From JBFHNV01 sp965365655 (GTDB lineage: Bacteria; Pseudomonadota; Gammaproteobacteria; HK1), in contig CBDUCN010000211.1 of assembly GCA_965365655.1 (NCBI GenBank), positions 1 to 9,422 of the forward strand: DNA of 9,422 nt. Direction: 5' to 3'. The notes beneath the pieces were generated by a model. That model saw nothing but the letters and a program-made list of their open reading frames with translations, did no database searches and was not told the DNA's origin. Below are positions 6,002-9,422 of this stretch, one piece after another. Position 1 is the stretch's first letter, and every line of letters starts with the position of its first letter. The position numbers were made by a program, and so were the translations under genes.

Positions 6002-7010
6002 TCCCGCGACGAAGGCGCCGGCCGACCCGGTGAAGGACGCGAGCGCCGCGCCGCCGGTGCTCGAGGTCACCGATCTCAAGAAGCACTTTCCGGTGCGCAA
6101 GGGTCTGCTCGCGCGCCAGGTGGCCACCGTGTACGCGGTGGACGGGATCTCGTTCTCGATCCCGGAAGGCCAGACCCTCGGGCTGGTCGGCGAGAGCGGC
6201 TGCGGGAAGTCCACCGCGGGGCGCACGGTGCTGCGGCTGATCGAGCCCACGTCGGGCAGCATCCGCATCTCGGGCAAGGACATCACGCACCTGCCGAAGG
6301 AGGAGCTCAGGCCCTTCCGCCGGCAGATGCAGATCATCTTCCAGGACCCGTTCTCGTCGCTGAACCCGCGCAAGTCCGCCGGGCGCATCGTCGGCGAGAT
6401 GCTCGAGGTGCACGGCCTGTCGAAGGGCAAGGAGACCGGGGAGCGGGTCGCCGCGCTGTTCGAGCGGGTGGGCCTGCGCGCGGCGCAGATGCACGCGTAC
6501 CCGCACGAGTTCTCCGGCGGCCAGCGCCAGCGCATCGGCATCGCGCGGGCGCTGGCGCTGAACCCGAAGCTGATCATCGGCGACGAGCCGGTCTCGGCGC
6601 TGGACGTGTCCATCCAGGCGCAGGTGATCAACCTGCTGCAGGACCTGCAGGAAGAGTTCGACCTCTCGTACCTGTTCATCGCGCACGACCTCGCGGTGGT
6701 CGAGCACATCAGCCACTACATCGCGGTGATGTACCTCGGGCGCATCGTCGAGTACACCGACAAGCGCACGCTGTTCACCGACCCGCTGCACCCGTACACC
6801 GAGGCGCTGCTGTCGGCGGTGCCGATCCCGGACCCCACGCTACGGCGCAACAAGCGCATCCTGCAGGGCGAGCTGCCGAGCCCGATGAGCCCCCCGTCCG
6901 GCTGCCACTTCCACACCCGCTGCCCGTACGCGGAGGAGCGCTGCCGGCGCGAGGCGCCGGCGCTGCGCGAGACCCGCGAGGGGCACCTGGTGGCCTGTCA
7001 CCTGCGCTGA
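5994..7010 (+). CDS. dppF: ABC transporter ATP-binding protein, DppF/OppF type
   Basis: This is the second ATPase of the importer, 338 residues from GTG 5994 (MADPATKAPADPV). After a poorly conserved Ala/Pro/Asp-rich head (1-20), the ABC domain is complete: Walker A GESGCGKST (66-74), Q-loop Gln117 in IFQDPFSSLNP, signature FSGGQRQRIGIARAL (173-187), Walker B LIIGDEP with catalytic Glu198, and H-loop His231. The C-terminal extension has four cysteines (C304, C310, C317, C335) with exactly the same spacing as DppD (x5, x6, x17). The SVSALDVSIQAQV-like D-loop region is normal (here VSALDVSIQAQV, 200-211). It overlaps dppD by 8 nt, so translation is probably coupled, and it is the last transporter gene. 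Confidence 0.95.
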   Translation: MADPATKAPADPVKDASAAPPVLEVTDLKKHFPVRKGLLARQVATVYAVDGISFSIPEGQTLGLVGESGCGKSTAGRTVLRLIEPTSGSIRISGKDITHLPKEELRPFRRQMQIIFQDPFSSLNPRKSAGRIVGEMLEVHGLSKGKETGERVAALFERVGLRAAQMHAYPHEFSGGQRQRIGIARALALNPKLIIGDEPVSALDVSIQAQVINLLQDLQEEFDLSYLFIAHDLAVVEHISHYIAVMYLGRIVEYTDKRTLFTDPLHPYTEALLSAVPIPDPTLRRNKRILQGELPSPMSPPSGCHFHTRCPYAEERCRREAPALRETREGHLVACHLR

Positions 7011-7018
7011 ACGGCGCC

Positions 7019-7066
7019 GGCCCGCGGCAGCGGCGCGCCGGACGGGCTGCGCCGCGCGCGCGGGCC
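7019..7066 (+). other. GC-rich inverted repeat after dppF
   Basis: GGCCCGCG (7019-7026) is exactly complementary to CGCGGGCC (7059-7066). Inside, GCAGC (7027-7031) pairs with GCTGC (7046-7050), leaving an 8-nt bulge on the 3' side. The structure begins 8 nt after the dppF stop and is followed by only TT, so it may be a Rho-independent-like or mRNA-stabilising stem at the end of the importer message. Evidence is base pairing only. Confidence 0.35.
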
Positions 7067-7103
7067 TTGACGCCGAGCCCCGGGTCCGCAGGATCGGGAC
7101 CCG
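7067..7103 (+). promoter_or_regulatory. Candidate promoter and operator-like repeat before the RraA-like gene
   Basis: TTGACG (7067-7072) matches 5 of 6 bases of the -35 consensus. At 16-nt spacing CAGGAT (7089-7094) matches only 3 of 6 bases of the -10. An inverted repeat CGGGTCC/GGACCCG (7081-7087 and 7097-7103) flanks the putative -10. This could give the three downstream enzymes their own regulated promoter. The weak -10 makes this tentative, and read-through from the importer operon is an equal possibility. Confidence 0.25.
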
Positions 7104-7127
7104 CACCCACGAACAGAGACCGCACCC

Positions 7128-7802
7128 ATGTCCATCGGCTTTCGCATCCTCGAACGCACCCGCCAGGTGGGTGCCGCCCACATCGAGCGCTTCCGCGCGC
7201 TGCCGGTGGCCAACGTCAGCGACTGCATGCACCGCATGAGCGCGGGCGGCGCGCGCCTGCGGCCGATGCACCGCGACGGGGTCATGGCGGGTCCGGCGCT
7301 GACGGTGAAGACGGCGGCCGGCGACAACCTGATGATCCACAAGGCGCTGGACATCGCGCAGCCGGGCGACGTGATCGTCGTCGACGGCGACGGCGCGCTG
7401 ACCAACGCGCTGATCGGCGAGCTGATGCTCGCCCACGCGATCAAGCGCGGCGTCGCGGGCATCGTGATCAACGGCGCGGTGCGCGACTGCGACGCGTTCC
7501 CGCGCCGCAACCTGCCCGTGTACGCGGCCGGCGTGACCCATCGCGGGCCGTACAAGAACGGCCCCGGTGAGATCAACGTGGCCGTCGCCGTCGACGGCAT
7601 GGTGATCGAGCCCGGCGACCTGGTGCTGGGCGACCAGGACGGCGTGCTGTGCGTGCCCTTCGAGCATCTGGAGCCGGTGTGTGCCGCCGCGGAGGCGAAG
7701 AAGGCGGCCGAGGACATCCAGATGGCGGAGATCGAGGCCGGCACCAGCGACCGCGCGTGGGTGGACGAGACGCTCGCCAGGCTCGGCTGCGAGATGCCGT
7801 GA
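7128..7802 (+). CDS. RraA-like / HMG-CHA aldolase family protein
   Basis: This 224-residue protein has the RraA-like fold (PF03737). Seen motifs: VANVSDCMHRM (27-37), GDNLMIHKALDIAQPGDVIVVDG (65-87), IGELM (96-100), GIVINGAVRDCDAFP (111-125) with the conserved Arg119-Asp120 pair, GEINVAVAVDGMVIEPGD (147-164) and DQDGVLCVP (169-177). In 4-hydroxy-4-methyl-2-oxoglutarate / 4-carboxy-4-hydroxy-2-oxoadipate aldolases, the Arg-Asp pair and the GEL(L/M) loop bind pyruvate enolate and a divalent metal. E. coli RraA, the RNase E inhibitor, is shorter (about 160 residues), so a metabolic aldolase or oxaloacetate-decarboxylase role is more likely. It lies 117 nt after dppF on the same strand. The upstream ribosome-binding site is weak (purine stretch around 7112-7120). 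The family call is firm; the substrate is inferred. Confidence 0.85.
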   Translation: MSIGFRILERTRQVGAAHIERFRALPVANVSDCMHRMSAGGARLRPMHRDGVMAGPALTVKTAAGDNLMIHKALDIAQPGDVIVVDGDGALTNALIGELMLAHAIKRGVAGIVINGAVRDCDAFPRRNLPVYAAGVTHRGPYKNGPGEINVAVAVDGMVIEPGDLVLGDQDGVLCVPFEHLEPVCAAAEAKKAAEDIQMAEIEAGTSDRAWVDETLARLGCEMP

Positions 7803-7940
7803 GCGGCGCGCCGGCGCCGCGAGCGGGACCGCGGCACGAGCGCTGCCGGCGCCGACCGGCGCAGCGGCGCGTTCGGGGCGCACGACCTCGCGCGGCGCCG
7901 GGGCGCCGCGTCCGCCGGGTGACGGACGGGGACAACTGAC
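7803..7940 (+). other. Spacer with three successive GC hairpins
   Basis: The 138 nt between the RraA-like and reductase genes hold no gene. They contain a 7-bp stem with a 4-nt loop starting right after the stop codon (7803-7809 with 7814-7820). A bulged stem follows at about 7840-7866 (GCCGG/CCGGC core). A perfect 8-bp stem with a 4-nt loop comes last (7891-7898 with 7903-7910). None has a T tract. They may slow or protect the mRNA, or could reflect only the extreme GC content. Confidence 0.4.
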
Positions 7941-8984
7941 ATGCGAATCGCGATCATCGGCGCCGGCGCGGTCGGCGCCTACGTCGGCGGCTACCTGGCC
8001 CGGGACGGCCACGACCTGGTGCTGGTGGACCCGTGGCCGGCGCACGTCGAGGCGATGAACGGCCTGGGGCTGAAGCTGGAAGGCATGAGCGACGCGGAGT
8101 GCTTCACCGCGCAGGTGCGCGCGATGCACGTGACCGACGTGCAGTCGCTGCAGCGCGAGGGCATGGTGGACATGGCCTTCGTGTGCATGAAGTCCTACGA
8201 CACCGCGTGGGCCACGCACCTGATCCGCGACTACCTCGCGCCGGACGGCTTCGTGGTGTCGCTGCAGAACTGCATCAACGAGGACACCATCGCCGGCATC
8301 GTGGGCTGGGGCAAGACGGTGGGCTGCATCGCCGCGAAGATCTCCGTCGAGCTGATGGGACCCGCGCACGTCAGGCGCGGCGTGCCGAAGAGCGGCAAGG
8401 GCGCGGTGTTCCGCGTCGGCGAGGTGCACGGGCGCGAGACGCCGCGCGCCGCGCGCGTCGCCGCGATGCTGTCGTCGGTGGACGGGGCACGGGTCACCAC
8501 GAACCTGTGGGGCGAGCGCTGGAGCAAGCTGGTCGCGAACGCGATGCGCAACGGCATCTGCGCTGCCAGCGGCATGACCGCGAACCAGTGCGACCGCGAG
8601 CCGGTGACGCGGCGCCTCGCGGTGCGCGTGGCCGGCGAGGCGGTGCGCATCGGCGTCGCGCAGGGCTTCGTCGTCGAGGACATCGGCGGCCGTGCGGCCG
8701 ACGACTGGGTCGCGGCGCTGGACGGCGACGTCGCGCTGATGCAGGCGATGGAGGAGGAGATGGAGGCGTCCTGTGCGACCCGCAGCGAGGCCTTCATCCC
8801 GTCGATGGCCCAGGACGTGAACAAGCATCGGCGCACCGAGATCGACTTCATCAACGGCGCCGTGGTCGCGCGCGGGCGCGAGCTCGGCATCGACGCGCCG
8901 GCCAATGCCGGCCTCGCCGCGGCGGTGCGCCGCATCGAGCGCGGCGAGTGCCAGCCGTCGCTGGACCTGCTGCGTGGCATCTGA
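7941..8984 (+). CDS. Ketopantoate reductase (PanE/ApbA) family oxidoreductase
   Basis: This 347-residue cytoplasmic NAD(P)H-dependent reductase starts directly with the Rossmann motif MRIAIIGAGAVGAYVG (1-16). Catalytic positions of the family can be matched by eye to E. coli PanE: Lys84 in VCMKSYDT, Asn110 in SLQNCIN, Lys196 and Asn200 in WSKLVANAMRN, and Glu300 in QDVNKHRRTEIDFING. The protein is about 40 residues longer than E. coli PanE (303), with extra length in the C-terminal half (about 250-295). PanE reduces 2-dehydropantoate to pantoate. Paralogues in catabolic clusters often act on other 2-oxo acids, and this one sits beside an aldolase-like gene and not with panB/panC, so a catabolic role is likely. 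The ribosome-binding site is a modest GGGGA (7928-7932). The next gene follows after 10 nt. Confidence 0.9.
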   Translation: MRIAIIGAGAVGAYVGGYLARDGHDLVLVDPWPAHVEAMNGLGLKLEGMSDAECFTAQVRAMHVTDVQSLQREGMVDMAFVCMKSYDTAWATHLIRDYLAPDGFVVSLQNCINEDTIAGIVGWGKTVGCIAAKISVELMGPAHVRRGVPKSGKGAVFRVGEVHGRETPRAARVAAMLSSVDGARVTTNLWGERWSKLVANAMRNGICAASGMTANQCDREPVTRRLAVRVAGEAVRIGVAQGFVVEDIGGRAADDWVAALDGDVALMQAMEEEMEASCATRSEAFIPSMAQDVNKHRRTEIDFINGAVVARGRELGIDAPANAGLAAAVRRIERGECQPSLDLLRGI

Positions 8985-8988
8985 GGAG
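8983..8988 (+). promoter_or_regulatory. Ribosome-binding site overlapping the reductase stop codon
   Basis: GAGGAG begins within the TGA stop of the reductase gene (8982-8984) and lies 6 nt before ATG 8995. It fixes the start of the VOC gene there and predicts coupled translation of the two proteins. A longer in-frame extension from ATG 8905 would overlap the reductase by 80 nt and has no such site. Confidence 0.65.
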
Positions 8989-8994
8989 ACCGGC

Positions 8995-9414
8995 ATGACG
9001 CGGGCGACGTTCCACCTGTCCATCCCGGTGAGCGATCTGGACGCCGCGCGCGCGTTCTACGTCGACCTGCTGGGCTGCCGGCTCGGGCGCGAGGGTGCGC
9101 GGCGCATCGACATCGACTTCTTCGGCCACCACGTCGTCGCGCACCTCGCGCCGCGCGAGGCGGAGCAGGCGGTGGGGCGCTTCCACTCCGACGGCGTCGA
9201 CGTGTCGGTGCGCCACTTCGGCGCGATCGTGCCGGAGGCGGACTGGGAGCGCATGCGCGCACGCCTGGAGGCGGCCGGCGTCGAGTTCTCGATGGCGCCG
9301 CAGACGATCCGCGCCGGCAGCGTCGAGGAGCAGCGCATCATGATGATGCCGGACGGCTGCGGGAACATCGTGGAGCTGAAGTCGATCGCGCCGGAGCGCG
9401 TGTTCGCGCGCTGA
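8995..9414 (+). CDS. VOC (glyoxalase/bleomycin-resistance/dioxygenase fold) protein
   Basis: This is a single-domain VOC protein of 139 residues, the normal size for a one-module member that dimerises to build the metal site. Seen: FHLSIPVSDLDAARAFYVDLLG (6-27, with the N-terminal metal His7), IDFFGHHVVAHL (40-51), VRHFGAIVP (72-80, with His74) and DGCGNIVELKS (120-130, with Glu127). His7, His74 and Glu127 fit the H/H/E metal triad of this superfamily. Members perform isomerisation, dioxygenation or lyase chemistry on vicinal-oxygen substrates, and many act on lactoylglutathione-like or methylmalonyl-like compounds; the exact reaction cannot be read from the sequence. It is coupled to the reductase gene (10-nt gap, shared stop/RBS), so the two proteins probably work in one pathway. 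The gene ends 8 bases before the window edge. Confidence 0.9.
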   Translation: MTRATFHLSIPVSDLDAARAFYVDLLGCRLGREGARRIDIDFFGHHVVAHLAPREAEQAVGRFHSDGVDVSVRHFGAIVPEADWERMRARLEAAGVEFSMAPQTIRAGSVEEQRIMMMPDGCGNIVELKSIAPERVFAR

Positions 9415-9422
9415 CGCCGCGC

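Noticed and set aside
4193..6709. Long minus-strand open frame (about 838 codons) antisense to dppC, dppD and dppF
   Set aside because: Low-complexity composition, no domain, and it spans three intact genes on the other strand; an artefact of GC-skewed codon use.
7128..7802. Annotation as RraA, regulator of RNase E activity
   Set aside because: The protein is about 60 residues longer than E. coli RraA, retains the Arg-Asp and GELM features of the aldolases, and sits with catabolic genes.
7919..7939. GTG-initiated 6-codon ORF just before the reductase gene
   Set aside because: No ribosome-binding site, and the stop does not overlap the next start, so it lacks the features that make the two other mini-ORFs notable.
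7941..8984. Assignment as the biosynthetic panE of pantothenate synthesis
   Set aside because: The catalytic residues fit the family, but the gene is not near panB/panC, is longer than typical PanE, and is coupled to a VOC gene in a transport and catabolism cluster. The biosynthetic role is possible but unsupported.
6840..9023. Long minus-strand open frame (about 727 codons) antisense to the RraA-like and reductase genes
   Set aside because: Same reasons: His/Arg/Ala-rich, no start context, and antisense to well-supported enzymes.

Overview
The window is very GC-rich (G/C at almost every third codon position) and densely packed with genes. It looks like a chromosomal catabolic and transport region of a high-GC proteobacterium. 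The protein styles would fit Betaproteobacteria (Burkholderiales-like) or Alphaproteobacteria, and the sequence alone does not decide between them. I see no rRNA, tRNA, CRISPR array, insertion sequence, transposase or integrase.

Layout: positions 1-920 (minus strand) hold most of a TIM-barrel amidohydrolase of the COG3618/Amidohydro_2 type, whose C-terminus runs off the left edge. It is divergent from everything else across a 310-bp intergenic region (921-1230) that must carry the control signals for both directions. On the plus strand follows a complete five-gene ABC importer of the dipeptide/oligopeptide/nickel class in canonical order: family-5 substrate-binding protein (1231-2832), DppB-type permease (2986-3933), DppC-type permease (3953-4861), DppD-type ATPase (4976-6001) and DppF-type ATPase (5994-7010). 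Three enzymes follow on the same strand: an RraA-like/HMG-CHA aldolase family protein (7128-7802), a ketopantoate reductase (PanE/ApbA) family oxidoreductase (7941-8984) and a small VOC/glyoxalase-fold protein (8995-9414).

Inferred job: a periplasmic binding protein captures a small solute, which BCDF imports at the cost of ATP. The amidohydrolase, aldolase-like, reductase and VOC proteins then process it. The binding protein appears to lack the aspartate that peptide-binding DppA/OppA use to hold the peptide amino group, so the solute may be an organic acid or similar molecule instead of a peptide. The RraA-like aldolase and the ketopantoate-reductase-like enzyme belong to families whose known substrates are 4-hydroxy-2-oxo acids, which gives a testable substrate class.

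The most unusual signals are in the spacers. A perfect 14-bp hairpin followed by TTT lies between the binding-protein gene and the first permease gene. Two tiny ORFs (11 and 12 codons), each with a Shine-Dalgarno-like sequence, end in an ATGA overlap exactly at the starts of dppB and dppD. They look like translational-coupling leaders. Nothing in the window demands a wholly new system: the genes belong to known families, and the novelty, if any, lies in substrate and in operon control.
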